64,000 nucleotides of DNA from Simmondsia chinensis. Taxonomy: Eukaryota; Streptophyta; Magnoliopsida; Caryophyllales; Simmondsiaceae. Below the pieces are notes generated by a model. That model did no database searches. It worked only from the letters and a program-made list of their open reading frames with translations, and was not told where the DNA came from. Of the stretch, positions 45,310-57,059 are shown piece by piece. A program made the position numbers and the translations under genes. Location: positions 6,453,001-6,517,000 of the forward strand of contig JAGTTD010000015.1 in NCBI GenBank assembly GCA_018398585.1, read 5' to 3'. The number at the start of each line of letters is the position of its first letter. Position 1 is the first letter of the stretch.

Positions 45310-46890
45310 AAATCCAATAATTTTCATAATATTTTTGGGCCGGTCTCTATCATAGAAAGTCAGTTACTTATTACCTGTAAAAAAGAAATAGTAAGATTGT
45401 AACACTTATATTACTTAATTGTTTGTGAATCCTAGATCAAATTTATAAATAAGCAATCATTTAGATTGTATTGTAAGAATTCTGTAAGTGGATGCATAAA
45501 CCAAAGATATGAATAAAAGAACATTTTTATACCCATTTTCGCATTTTTGAAGCTGATAAATTTTTTGTGGATTCCAGAATTGGAGTTTTTGCTAGTGAAG
45601 AAACACAAACATGAATAAGTTATTAGATTAGATTTAAAATCATCAAGGTGTTTTATACAGCATCAAGGAACAACATGCTACTCGTATAACAAGTTACGTA
45701 GTAACTACCGATAATGACCAAACAACAAAATAAAAGAAAGCTAAGAGAAGATAATGTGAATTACTAGCTTGAAGTTTTAATGGATAAAAACCAACCAGCC
45801 TGTCTAATTTGCTAAGCTACTTTAGGAAGTAGTGTCCCAAAAACCTTATCACAAGGCGACAAAGTAATTTCAAATCCCTTGTTTTGGATCCGAAAGTGGT
45901 GATTCAAGAGGTATTTCTATGATAGCAACATATGTGCCCATCAAATCGTTATTGCTTAGAAATTAGAGTTGATATGCCTAAACAAGAGAAAGTATCGTAT
46001 AATATGATAATATAATCATACATTCACAACCCCAGTCATCAAAGACATCCCCTCTATTCCAGCATGCGCTTTAAACTACAATCTAGAGACTTACTATAGG
46101 ACAAGAATGATAGTGTACGAGTTCAATAATTTTTATGAAATATGAAAATCAAATAAGGGTCATTATATATAACAGATTTTTGGCTCACCTTTTGCGATTG
46201 GACATTACATGCTGTTACTTTTGTAATGACATCCACAACCAAGTTTTAGGGCTCAGTATGGCTACAATTATCACTTCCCAACTCCTGAGTGGCCCAAGTT
46301 TGAGCCTCATCAGTCCCCTTACCAATGTAAAATACATTCTGTTACTCTTTCTTCAAAAAGATTGCCAAGTCCTTTACTTACCCTAATAAGAAAATGACAT
46401 TTATAATGCACGTGTACATGGCATATAAGTCTGTTACATTTTATATAATTAAAAACATATTCATAATTATATTTGCACTATTAAAACTAGGGTTATAAAA
46501 ATAAATGACTGTATGACTATTCGGACTTTTGCAACAAAAAGAGGAAAAAAAAAATAAAATGAAAGCAACTTATGTTCCCAAAAAGGCCCAATAAAATGGG
46601 CACAACCTGGAACCTAACGTCCGCGACACCCTAGTTACAAAACACCACCATGTATTCTAAAATTCCATAGTTGACAGGGTGAAGTGAAAAACTATAAAAA
46701 TTCCAGAAAGCAAACGTGGATAATTTTGAAACCGCGTTACTTCACTATGTCCTTGCAACTAGGTAATACAAAAAATTAAATTTTCTTAATTTATGCGTAT
46801 GTTCCTCAATTACAACTAGATTCTATTATATAGAAACATAACTATACTTAAATATCAAAATAAATATATTTTCTAGTAATGTAAATACAT
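45310..46890 (+). other. 3' flank of the second BBE-like gene
   Basis: Non-coding. Aligns with 5141-5840, 6145-6622, 11403-11600 and 22094-22200 of copy 1. It serves as the pre-insertion reference for that copy. A frame at 46135-46386 is not conserved in copy 1. Confidence 0.7.
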
Positions 46891-47267
46891 GGTTATTGTT
46901 TATATTTAACAAAACTATTATGCATACACGTAAATAAATTGATAAATAATATACATACATACATACATATATATATATATTAAAAAAATAAAACATACAA
47001 ACAAAAATGAAATACAGAAAAATGTCAACTAATAGAAAAATGAATAAATTATCAAAAAACAGTTCATAAAATTAAATTTTTTTTAAAAAAATACAGAAAA
47101 TTATCAAAATAAAAAGGACACTAAAACTTATAAAAAGGTACAAAATTTTAAAATATAAAAATGTTACAATATAGGAATTTTGATATTTTCCAGTACTATT
47201 CTGGTGGACAATTTGTTTATTATTTAGTATTTATTTTTGATTATGTAAAGTTCATCAATTAGTAACC
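46891..47267. other. AT-rich intergenic DNA
   Basis: Contains an ATAC/TA microsatellite (about 46951-46980) and A-rich stretches. No gene seen. Confidence 0.6.
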
Positions 47268-48002
47268 CTATCTCAAAATATGGTAAATTTTCGTTAAAAT
47301 TTGCATAATTTCTACTAGAACTGATATGTGTGTGTGTATAACTCTTAGGAGAGGGTGAGAGTAATATGAAATATTCTGGACCACTCATTTAATTGCTGAC
47401 ATCTTTTTACTCCTACCTGACATCACCCCATTCTCCCCTGCTTTAACCAAATATTGCATAGAATTCACCATCTCATAAAAAATATATTTATAATATATAC
47501 ATATATATATATATGATGGTGTTTTTATGAAAGCGTAAAAGCGTGAGAGAAATGGATCCTAAACTTCTATTGTAATGGACGGCCAAGATTTGTTAAATAT
47601 TAAAAAAATAATAATTTATAACCCATATCCCTTCATGGGGCAAAAAGAAAGAAGGGGTATGAGAGGAACTTTTTTTTTTTTTTTTTTAATACTCAACAAA
47701 TTTGGGTTGTAAATTGTTATTTTCTTTAATGTCCAACAAATCTTGTCCATCCATTGCAATGGAGGGTCATGATTCACCCCTCTCACGCTCACCCTCTAAT
47801 AAGAACATCAACATGTGTGTGTGTGTATATATATGTGTGTGTGTGTGAGGTAGGAGTAAGAAGGTGTCAGCAGTTAAATGAGTAATTCAGAATATTTCAT
47901 ATCACTCTTACGCTTCCTATAAGAGTTATACACACACACACATATCAGTTCCAGTAGAAATTATGCAAATTTTAACCAAAATTTACCAAATTTTGAGATA
48001 GG
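47268..48002. mobile_element. foldback or MITE element with about 155-bp inverted arms
   Basis: Left arm 47268-47420 and right arm 47846-48002 are near-perfect inverted copies. Matching points are CCTATCTCAAAATA / TTTTGAGATAGG, AATTTCTACTAGAACTGATA / TATCAGTTCCAGTAGAAATT and TACTCCTACCT / AGGTAGGAGTA. TG/CA microsatellites lie in both arms. No coding capacity. A second inverted-repeat element lies within. Confidence 0.75.
47516..47811. mobile_element. inner MITE with about 108-bp inverted arms
   Basis: Left arm 47516-47624 pairs with 47703-47811. Examples are GCGTGAGAG / CTCTCACGC, AAGATTTGTT / AACAAATCTT and TTATAACCC / GGGTTGTAA. It sits inside the loop of the outer inverted repeat, giving a concentric palindrome. 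The loop holds a T18 tract. Confidence 0.7.
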
Positions 48003-48279
48003 ATATACCTAGATAATAAATTTCAAATACAATATAGAAATTAATACAATAGGTAAAGTTGATCAATTATTGGCATTAATAACCCTAGACTATGTATTCA
48101 TATTTTGTTGATATGTTCACTAATATTTTCCTAGTAATACGATAAAAAGAAAAATACATAATACTAGACTAAATGGTATAGTGATAATCTTTCTCTATAA
48201 GTATGTAACATTTCCAAAAATTATTCAGCTTCGCTGCCCTATATGATCAACTTTTATTGAACAAGTTTTTGATGCAAAC

Positions 48280-48682
48280 TGATGCAGCCCCACAATCCTA
48301 AGAATTGGCGGAAGACTTGGCGAGAAGGGGCTTGGCGAGATGGCTTCGGTTACCAAGTTCCTTGGGGATGCGATTGGAAGAGATTAACATTGAGTAGGAT
48401 CTTAGTACTAGATCAGTGGATAATTATTGGTCATTTTGTAGTTATCCTTTAGTCTTTTATTTTGGGTGAATAAGCTCCTCTATTTAAGGAAGAAGAGGCC
48501 TAGGGTTTTTGGCATTCAATTTCATGGATTTTCATTATTTTCCTAGAGTTTTTCTTCTATTCTCGGTCGTGAGAATTTGAATAATTACTTTCCCTTTATT
48601 TTCTTCTTATTTTAGCAATAGAAATCTAAGAAAGGCTGTTGGACCTTCGGCTTCCCTAAATTTTTATGTACGGGATGCATCA
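48280..48682 (+). repeat. 5' LTR of the truncated Gypsy
   Basis: 403 bp, TGATGCAGCCCC to GGGATGCATCA, followed by GTTAGTAACAGAGCTC, a degenerate tRNA-iMet primer site (48683-48698). It resembles the LTRs at 60354 and 61530 in its outer and 3' parts. Confidence 0.8.
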
Positions 48683-48714
48683 GTTAGTAACAGAGCTCAG
48701 AACGGTTTCTGAGA

Positions 48715-49834
48715 TGGCCAGTGGGTAACAAAGACACGTCGCCCTTAGGTACGTTTACGAATGCGATGACCAACGTCAATTTGGGAGGAGAATTGAAAAT
48801 TTGGAGGAGAAATTCTGGCGGATCAAGCTATGTTTGATTCAATTGGGAGCAAATTCCAATCAAGTATCTGTGGCTCGGCCTCAAAACCCATCACTAGGGG
48901 GTGGCGAGGAAGACACAGACGAGAGTTTCCAAATCCCGTTCTCGGAAGTTGAAATTCATGATCAGTGTGTGAGGATAGCTCAAACGAATACCTGAGACAC
49001 CGATTATGTTAATGATTGGAGGTAGGAATCTGGCTTCTGATTGAAATTCCAAAGTTTAATGGTGGAAGAAGACTAGAATTTTGGGATTAGCTTGCTGCGG
49101 TGGAAGAAGTTCTCAAATACAAGGAGGTTTTGGAGCACAAGTAGGCGCCATTGGTTGCTACTTGGCTAAAGGGTAGGGCCCCCGCCAGGTGGCAGCAGCT
49201 AAATCATACCAGGCTTAGGCAGGATAAGACGAAGATCGAGACGTGAGAAAAGATGAAGAAGCACATGCGTAGCGCCTTCCTTCCCCAAAATCATGCCAAG
49301 GTGATGTATCAACGTCTTCAAAGCTTGCGTTAGGACTCTCAATCCGTGGAGGAGTACATGGCAAAATTCTATTTCCTAGTCGCCAGGAATGACTTGGTTA
49401 AATTGGAGGAGCAGTTGACGGACTGATACATTGGCAGATTCTAGAGGTGTTGAATATGGTCGACATCTTTTCAGTCTCGGAGGCAAGTCAGAGGGCTATG
49501 AACATCAAGAAGCAACAAAGAAGACATCAAGCTTACGGTACTTAGAACTTCAATAATAGTGGGCGTGACTAGGTACGAGTACCTCCCAATCCAGGTGCTC
49601 AGATAAAATCGATAATCGGCAATACTAGAAAATCATCTAACTAGAAGTTGGTGGACGGCTCAACGACTTGTTGTTTCAAGTGTGGAGAGGTGGGACACGT
49701 GTCGCCAAGTGTGGAAAGAGTGATAGACCTGACAAAGGTTTGTACACCGAAGGACTCCATGCTGCGGATGGCATGGAAATTGAGGAGGAGGTAAGAGATG
49801 AGTTGGCGCTAATAAAGGAGGATGCCGTTGCAGG
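48715..49834 (+). pseudogene. Gypsy gag remnant
   Basis: Fragments include FWRIKLCLIQLGANSNQ near 48810, KMKKHMRSAFLPQNHAKVMY and VEEYMAKFYFLVARNDLV, with stops between. The zinc knuckle near 49671 begins CFKCGEVGH but a frameshift moves the last cysteine into another frame. The sequence then meets the hAT MITE. Confidence 0.85.
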
Positions 49835-50355
49835 TAGGCGTGGCATTAGGGCAGGTAAAACCTATTACCTGGGGGTACCCGCTCCATTTGGGGTGAGTAA
49901 AAGTATAAGTGAAGCAAGTAGCGGGTATGGGTATGGGTATGGTGTTGTACCTGCCCCGCCCTACTGCAGACCTGCCCTGCTCCACCTTATACCCACTACA
50001 CCCACTCCATTTTGTGTCTAGTTAACGTTTAAATTAAAAAAAAACACGTGCTTAAAATTCAATTACCTAGATTATTTATCAAAGTTACTAAAAATGTAAT
50101 TGAAATTTAAAAATTAGTGTTAAATAATTAATACAGGCTTGTATGGATAATTGTTTTATACCCACAATATGGCGGGTATGGGGTAGGTAATGGATACCCT
50201 TAGATACTCACGGGTATTGGGGTAGGTATGGGTATGGGTATGGCTATGGGTTTATACCCGCTGAGGCAGGTGTGGGGTATAGATTTGGGTAGCGGGTACG
50301 AGCATGGAGGAGGCACTCCTTGTACCCGCCTCGCCCCACCCCATTGCCATCCCTA
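49835..50355. mobile_element. hAT-type MITE (GGGATGGCAATGG family)
   Basis: 521 bp. Tips TAGGCGTGGCATTAGGG and, reversed from the right, TAGGGATGGCAATGGGG. Flanking 8-mers GTTGCAGG (49827-49834) and ATTGCAGG (50356-50363) differ at one base. The ends hold GGGTATGGGTATGGG-type repeats. Relative of 29010-32709. It sits in the Gypsy gag-protease junction. Confidence 0.85.
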
Positions 50356-50439
50356 ATTGCAGGTGACGAGGGCTACCTACTTGTGATAAGGTTAGTCCGC
50401 TTCGTACCTAAAGAGGCAGAAGGAGATGGTTGAGGAGAG

Positions 50440-52560
50440 AATAATATCTTTCAGACATCTTGTACCATTGCCGGGAGAGTGAGCCGCCTAGTGATTGATT
50501 CAGGGAGCTGTGAGAACATTTTTTCCGAGGAGGCTGTCCAAAAGTTGGGGTTGAAGATGGAATCAAATCCGAATCTCTACAAGCTATCTTCGCTCAAGAA
50601 AGGAAACTAGGTGACTGTCTCGAAACAATGTCTGGTCAATTTCTTAATTGAGTCGAAATATTGGGCTGGGATACAATGTGACATAGTGACCATGAAAGCA
50701 TGCCACCTGTTTTTGGGCTGTCCATGACAATTTGATAGAGCTGCCATACATGATGGATGGAAGAATACACATAGTTTTCTCTTTGAGGGAACAAAAATCA
50801 TCTTGTTGCCCAGAAAAGAGGAAGCGCCATGAGCACTAGTAGCTGAGAATCCAAACTTACAAGGCAGGGCTATATTCGCCAAGGCGGTTGGCAAGAACAG
50901 AGTTGTCTTTTTAATGATAGGGAAGGATAGTAAGGTGGAACATGCAGAGATACCGAGTGAAGTTGAAGATCTGTCGAAAAAGTTCGCTAACATCTTTCAA
51001 GAAGTGTTACCGGATACATTACCGCCTTTCAGAGATATCCAGCACCGGATTGATCTAATGTCGAGGGCTACCTTACCTAATAGGCTGCATTACTAGATGA
51101 GTCCTGAAAGCATGTGGAGTTGATGCGCCAAGTGGAGCAATTACTCACCAGAGGGTTCATTAGGGAGAGTTTGAGTCCTTACGAGGTTCCCACTCTATTG
51201 ACAATTAGTGGATGTGCATAGGCAGCAGAGCCATCAACAACATCATGTTACATTACCGATTTCTTATTCCAAGATTGGATGACTTACTTAATCAGCTTCG
51301 TGGGTCTTTAGCAAACTAGACCTAAAGAGCAGGTATCATCAAATCTGCATTTCGCCAGGTGATGAATGGAAAACCGACTTCAAGACACGAGAAGGATTGT
51401 ACGGTGGCTTATCATGCCATCTGGGTCGCCAAGTGCATTCATGCAGTTCATGAATCAAGTTCTACGACCATTCATTGGGAAGTTTGTTATCGTGAACTTT
51501 GGCGATATCTCAATCTACAGTCAGAACCAAGTTGAGCATTTAGAGCATCTCAAGGAAGTACTAGACACCTTGATGGAACAACACTTATTCGCCGCTATCA
51601 AGAAGTGCAAGTTCATGAAGGATCGGGTAACTTTCCTTGGGTTTATTTTGTCCATGGATGGTATAGCAGCTAACAAAGGCAAGACAAATGAGATTCAAGA
51701 TTAGCCACAACCGAAGACGATAAGTGAAGTGCGAAGTTTTCATGGTTTGGCTTCTTTCGACCAGAGGTTTGTGTCAAACTTCAGTTCAATTATGGTGCCA
51801 ATCACGAATTGCATGAAAGGGAGTTCCTTTGCTTGGACTCCGGCAACAGCTAATGTCTTTGAAGAGGTAAAGGGGAGGTTATGAAGAAAATAGGATAAGC
51901 CTTACTGGATTTTCAGAAGACTTTCGAGCTTGACATCGACCCCTCCAAGATTGGCATTAGCACAGTACTTACTCAGGAGGGGCGTCCTATATTGTATTTT
52001 AGTGAGAAACTTGATGAGAGTAAGTTGAACTATTCAACTTATGATATTGAGTTCTATGCAGTGGTGAGAGCATTGATACGTTGGAAGTCCCATCTAGCAA
52101 ATAATGAGTTCGTATTGTACTCAAACAACGTTGCATTGAAGTACATTAACAACCAAGACAAGCTTTTTGATCGGCATGTGAAGTGGGCAAGTTACATTCA
52201 GTTCTTTCACTTTGTGACCAAGCACAAATCAGGCGCATTGAACAAGTTTACTGATGCACTGAGTAGGCGTTCTCTCATCGTGTCTGATAGCAGAGTTTTC
52301 ACAGTTGCTTTTGATCAGTTGGCAAAGCAGTATAAAAATGAACTCGCCTTTTGAGGGATTTGGCAGGAAGCTTAATCTGGTTCAATGCCTGGATATTCTA
52401 TACATGACAGGTTTCTCTTCAAGGGGAATTAGTTATGCATGCCAAACTCGAGTTTGCATCTCAAGGTCATTCAAGAGAAGCACAAAGACGGGCATATGGG
52501 AAGAGACAAGATGCTCAAATCATACCATTTTATCTAGGTGGGGTCCTTTACCTCAAGAAA
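50440..52560 (+). pseudogene. Gypsy protease, RT, RNase H and partial integrase remnant
   Basis: Protease has RLVIDSGSCENIFSEEAV (about 50482). RT is heavily broken; the catalytic box reads VNFGDISIYSQ where YFDD is expected, so it is inactive. RNase H (51992-52354) has MYFSEKLDESKLNYSTYDIE and ALKYINNQDKL, followed by HKSGALNKFTDALSRR. The integrase zinc region starts (IQEKHKDGHMGRDKM) and is then lost at about 52540. Confidence 0.88.
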
Positions 52561-52570
52561 CCATTTGACA

Positions 52571-53009
52571 TATCAACTAACTTCTCAAAATCTTTATTTT
52601 TAACCCAAATCCTTCCTATCTAATTCAAGGAGGCTCTGTGTTATCAAGAACAATAGTGAAATTTTGGTTATTTACTGTTATAATTTGCTCATGTACAATT
52701 CTTGGAATTTTGGTTAAGATCAAATCCTCCATCCATAGCAAAAACTATTTTGGAAGAATCCCCTAATAGGAAGATGATGAACCCTAAATACTTTAGGGGA
52801 AATGCTCAGGAGGAAAGGACATCTCTTTTTTTTTTTTTTTTTTCTTAAAAAGTAAAATCTTATTGACTGGATCATTGTACATTTTAATTAGATTTAGGGA
52901 TTTCATGTACAAATACAAGTAGTCCCTAACTACTTATACATCTAATCATAAATCAGATATGTATTACATGTTTTTTGTTATTAGGATAGGTTAATTTTTA
53001 TAGATTCAC
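52571..53009. other. non-coding DNA
   Basis: Between the Gypsy truncation and the mitochondrial insert. Contains a T18 tract (about 52827-52844) and AT-rich sequence. Part of it may belong to the organelle insert. Confidence 0.45.
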
Positions 53010-53747
53010 GGGCGGTATTGTAGTCAGCTCAGGGATTTGCGGTAAATTGTCTCAGGTCAAGGCTAAACTTCCTTCGTAGTAGGTCCACCAAGATCCGACG
53101 TCACGTGGCATGATACAAGCGAAAGGGTTGACTTTCACGTGCCTTATTAGTTAAGGGTGTTGCGGCGTGAAGCGCAAACTGCTCTTCTATCTCCTAGTGA
53201 ATTGGATGGGAACAAGACACAGGAGGTTATCTATAGAGCATTTGAAGTCCCTCCTGAGGAAGCGAACTCATTTCTGAGGAATGACCAAGTGCGATAAAGA
53301 GCAAGCAAAAACTAGCTCTTGGAGAAAACCATTTCTCTTGTTACCATTAAAACCAAAACAATTTTGTTTTAGTACTAAACGATGTTCCTTACCATAACAG
53401 AGTGGGATAATCAATATGTATTTTTCTCTTCCCCTTTCATTTCATGAGACCACAACGGAGTGGAGCAGCCATGACACGAAGTTCCTTACCTTAGCTGGAT
53501 CTCGGTGGTGCCACCAAAACGGTATGAGTGTCAAGGGAGGAATTCCCCACTTAGGGCAACCAAGCATGCCCCTTAGTTTCAGTACTAAAAGGGGGATGGA
53601 ACGAAGAGGAGAGGCCAACCAAGGAAGTAAACACAGACTAACTATGCTTGCAAGATCAAGCATAGCTCTCTATACTCTAATTTTTAACTACTCGTACAGG
53701 AAGGAATCTCTTTCGATCTGGAGAGAATCATTTTTTCTCCATCAAGA

Positions 53748-53888
53748 ATGCCTCAACTGGATAAATTTACTTATTTCACACAATTCTTCTGGTCATGCCT
53801 TTTCTTCTTTACTTTCTACATTCGGATATGCAATGATAGAGATGGAGTACTTGGGATCAGCAACTTTACCTACTTGACTCAACGATGA
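53748..53888 (+). pseudogene. atp8: truncated, chimeric mitochondrial atp8 fragment
   Basis: From ATG 53748 the frame reads [16 protein letters not shown], then [22 protein letters not shown]: the N-terminal part of the plant mitochondrial ATP synthase subunit 8 (orfB), including its single membrane segment. After about 38 residues the match ends, and the frame continues for eight residues encoded by the adjoining trnM remnant before TGA at 53886. Full plant atp8 is about four times longer. Genomic-type codons such as TCA at residue 16, a position I believe is edited in some species, suggest DNA transfer and not cDNA. Confidence 0.85.
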
Positions 53889-53930
53889 GAGAATCGCTTT
53901 CATACGGTAGTTCAAATCCAATAGTAGGTA
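53868..53930 (+). pseudogene. chloroplast-type trnM-CAU remnant
   Basis: Starts ACCTACTTGACTCAACGA, holds the anticodon stem-loop with CGCTTTCATACGG, and ends TTCAAATCCAATAGTAGGTA, so both acceptor strands (ACCTACT / AGTAGGT) and the T arm 3' part are present. About ten bases of the variable and T-arm region are missing compared with the intact tRNA, so it is not functional. Confidence 0.85.
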
Positions 53931-54235
53931 AAACCAGTCGAAACCCCCGGTTTTGCTGGCATGACAGCAAGGAGTCAACTAAATGACAAAGCATGGGCTG
54001 CTTTAACTTGTGGTCTTATTCAACTTGCGATTCTCTCGAATAAGGCTTCCCAGCCTAGCCTATCTCGGTGTCTGCTACCGAAAGAGAGAATTGGGCGGCT
54101 CAAAACCAGCCCAACCTCTTCATCGTCACATCCCCTTTTCCGACGCTTTTCTAGCGCACCTAACTGCAAGACGATTAGGTTTGTCTGTGACGCTTTTGGG
54201 CGGTGCCCTAATCGTACCTCTGCTTTTTATTTAAG

Positions 54236-55491
54236 TTAATAATCATCTATACTCAAAAAGATTAAAACTTTAATGTAATACTATTTATCATTTTATCGTT
54301 AGTTTGAATTTAAGATTCAACAATATTAATTTGTACTCAAATATAATTATAACACTGATTTTACTTTTATTTTTGTTAAAATTGTTTATATGGATAAATA
54401 CATTTACTTTATATATGTATTTCTGCCTCTATTTTTGCTAAAATTAATTAAACAATCATCTATATTAAAAAAAGTATAAAACTATAATCAAATAATATTT
54501 GTCATTTTATCATTGATTTAAATTTAAACTAGTTGTTTCCCATGCAATGTACGGTGGAAGTCTAAATTTAGATTTTAAGTTATAATTTATTATATTGACT
54601 TGAACTAATATATTTTACTTAAAATAATATTACAAGTTATAATCGCTACTAAATTATACGGAATAAATTATGACTTTGAAAATTATTTTTTAACAGAATT
54701 ATCTAATTAATTGCTTAATCGTTTATTGTTAATAAAATTATGCAAAGAGCACTTTTATATTTTTTTATTTAAAATATTATTGTTGATGTAATTAAAAGTG
54801 CACAAATATTTCAAGGTTTAGTTTCACTACTTATTTAGAAAATAATTGTTATATTATATTATTTTATATTCCATGACCTGAAAAAAAATATTATATTAGA
54901 AAGATAATTTGTCAAAACATAATAAAGAATTAAATATAATAAAGTGAAAATTGAGACTGCAAAATGTAAATCAATACCTTGCTTGTGGTTGGTTTTGAAC
55001 TCTCGTGGGCCCATTGAGACAGATGATGCATCTCTAACCCAATTTGACTTATATATGCATCTTTATGAATAATTATATAAAAATTCATTGTACATTATGT
55101 GGGAAACGATTTGTTTGCATGATCTTTTGAGAAAAAAGATCTATAAAGCACTTTCTAACCCTTCGTTTTCTCCCAATAGAAACCCTAATACACATCGTCC
55201 TCCAATACCCCATCTATGGTTAAAAAAAAAAAAAATGAATTTTTAGAGTTCGTATCCAACTAAAATGAGAAATATTATAAAATAATCATAGATAAACAAT
55301 GCAATACAAATATACAAATCAAATAACTAACTAAAAAAATCAAAAGATACAGAGAATCATACTTATAATCCTACACTTGAAGGCTTAATTTTTTTTTTTT
55401 TTATAAGAAATCATTGCAAGGATAAATAAGAAATTGATGTTTATGTTTCTGAAAATTTCCTATTTTGTTTTGGGAGTTATGGTTGGCATTT
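54236..55491. other. AT-rich intergenic DNA
   Basis: No gene. Around 54527-54560 the sequence CTAGTTGTTTCCCATGCAATGTACGG resembles the start of a common plant repeat (compare CCGTGTGATGCACGG at 57418). Long poly-T and AT stretches otherwise. Confidence 0.5.
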
Positions 55492-56621
55492 TGTTACAGA
55501 CTAAAGGAGGTTCCATCCCAAAACCAATCGGCAATATGTGGAGTAGCCCCTTTAGTATATATATTGGTCTAATTGGTGGTCACCCACCGATGTGGGATAC
55601 CCCTTTTTCATTTCTTCTTGTAACAAACCACCACGCTCCGCAACTGTCGTCCTCAACAGCTGTCACTCTAGGTAGCTTCACTCTTAGTAGGTAGCCCTTT
55701 TCTCTGGACGGCTTCGCACTACTCTAGATAGCCCTCTCTTAGGTAGCCCTTTTCCCCCTAGATGGCTTTCACTCTGGGTAGCTTCACTCTGAGTTAGGTA
55801 GCCCTTTTCTCAGGACAGCTCCACTCTACTCTAGGTAGCCCTTTTCAAAACTTAGGCTCGTTATAAGTGGTTTGTCCAGCACGGCCATTGAGCACAGTCC
55901 GTCCCAAATCGGACCGAGCACAACTCCAGAGCAGGGTTTGTCCCATACCAAACCCGAGCTCCTTGGAATCGATTCGAGGATTGACGGCTCTAATACCAAT
56001 GTTACAGATTAGAGGAGGTTCCATCCCAAAACCAATAGGTGGAGTAGCCCCTCTAGTATATATATTGGTCTAATTGCTGGTCACCCATCGATGTGGGATA
56101 CCCCTTTTTCATTCTTTCTGTAACAAACCTCCACGCTCCGCAACCATCGTCCTCGACGGCTGTCACTCTAGGTAGCTTCAGTCTGAGTAGGTAGCCCTTA
56201 TCTCTGTACGGCTTCACTCTATTCTAGGTAGCCCTCTCTTAGGTATCCCTTTTTCCCCTGGGCGGCTTCACTCTAGATAGCCTCACTCTGAGTTAGGTAG
56301 CCCTTTTCGCAGGAAGGCTCCACTATACTCTAGGTAGCCCTCTCCTAGGCAGCCCTTTCTGAAACTTAGGCTCGTTATAAGTGGTTTGTCCCGCACGGCC
56401 ATCGAGCACAGTCCGTCCCATACCGGACCGAGCACGACTCCAGAGCAAGGTCCGTCCCATACCAAACCCGAGCTCCTTGGAATCGATTCGAGGATCGACG
56501 ACTCTGATACCAATGTTACAGACTAAAGGAGGTTCCATCCCAAAACCAATTGGCAATAGGTGGAGCAACCCCTTTAGTATATATATTGGTCTAATTATTG
56601 GTCACCCATCGACGTGGGATA
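55492..56621 (-). mobile_element. tandem TRIM array (LTR-internal-LTR-internal-partial LTR)
   Basis: Three LTR copies at 55492-55625 (134 bp), 56000-56125 (126 bp) and 56514-56621 (3' truncated on the plus strand) start TGTTACAG and end GTAACA. On the minus strand the second and third are each followed by TTGGTATTAGAG or TTGGTATCAGAGTC, a tRNA-iMet primer site. The internal regions are about 375-390 bp with no gene, and hold repeats of AGGTAGCCCTTTTC and ACTCTAGGTAG. The repeat periods are 508 and 514 bp. Very short LTRs and a tiny non-coding interior define a TRIM. Confidence 0.82.
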
Positions 56622-56852
56622 AAAGACCTCTGTGACTTTGATCAAGAGGGTAGCATCATCACTAGGCCGATGGTGACATTGCAAATCCCGTAAAATCTCC
56701 ATCATTTTGCTTTGTTCTTGCTTAATTGAAGTGAGATCCGATTTAATGTCTTGGAACATCTCATCCATGGAACAATGTAAACTAGCCTCAGTATCGTCCG
56801 ATCGAGCCTCAATCCGGCACAAATCAGTAACACTTCGTGTGCTATCCACCAT
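56622..56852 (-). pseudogene. N-terminal gag fragment
   Basis: From ATG 56852, MVDSTRSVTDLCRIEARSDD and a stretch rich in charged residues (MFQDIKSDLTSIKQEQSKMM), probably a coiled coil, as in many plant Gypsy gag starts. It stays open to the truncation point. No gag core or zinc knuckle remains. Confidence 0.6.
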
Positions 56853-57028
56853 GACGGAGCAAGAAAACACAGCACTTACATGAAATCTGATACCAAATGA
56901 TGCAACTATCAGGGTTGTATTCAAGAATTAGGGTTTTAGATTAGGGATAGATTGAAGAAAGAGAGTTAGATAAGAGAGAGAAGTAGAGAGAGAAGAGAGA
57001 GAGAGAATTAGGGTTAGGGTTTAGAGGA

Positions 57029-57059
<31 letters not shown>

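Larger units (their letters stand above)
42545..46890 (+). repeat. segmental duplication, copy 2
   Basis: Direct-orientation partner of 2395-22220, without the SINE, Gypsy and Copia insertions. The corresponding empty sites lie near 45981-45997, 46493-46500 and 46769-46785. Confidence 0.85.
48280..52570 (+). mobile_element. Ty3-Gypsy element, 3'-truncated (same family as 6628-11397)
   Basis: 5' LTR 48280-48682 (TGATGCAGCC ... GATGCATCA), decayed tRNA-iMet primer site, gag, protease, RT, RNase H and the start of integrase on the plus strand. It ends within the integrase zinc finger near 52540, and no 3' LTR follows. gag and protease closely match the element at 6628-11397. A hAT MITE (49835-50355) interrupts it. 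Confidence 0.88.
53010..54235 (+). other. nuclear insert of mitochondrial DNA (NUMT)
   Basis: A block of distinctly higher GC content in an AT-rich neighbourhood. It contains a recognisable mitochondrial atp8 (orfB) start region and, directly behind it, a chloroplast-type trnM-CAU remnant of the kind carried in plant mitochondrial genomes. The remainder reads like mitochondrial spacer DNA. The limits are judged by composition and are uncertain by one or two hundred bases. Confidence 0.75.

Noticed and set aside
53416..53877. 153-codon plus-strand frame
   Set aside because: It overlaps atp8 in another frame inside the mitochondrial insert and has no recognisable domain.
53961..54239. 92-codon plus-strand frame
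   Set aside because: Also inside the mitochondrial insert; looks like spacer DNA open by chance.
55867..56635. Repeated short frames on both strands
   Set aside because: They recur because the TRIM unit is tandemly repeated. They contain the primer site and LTR and have no domain.
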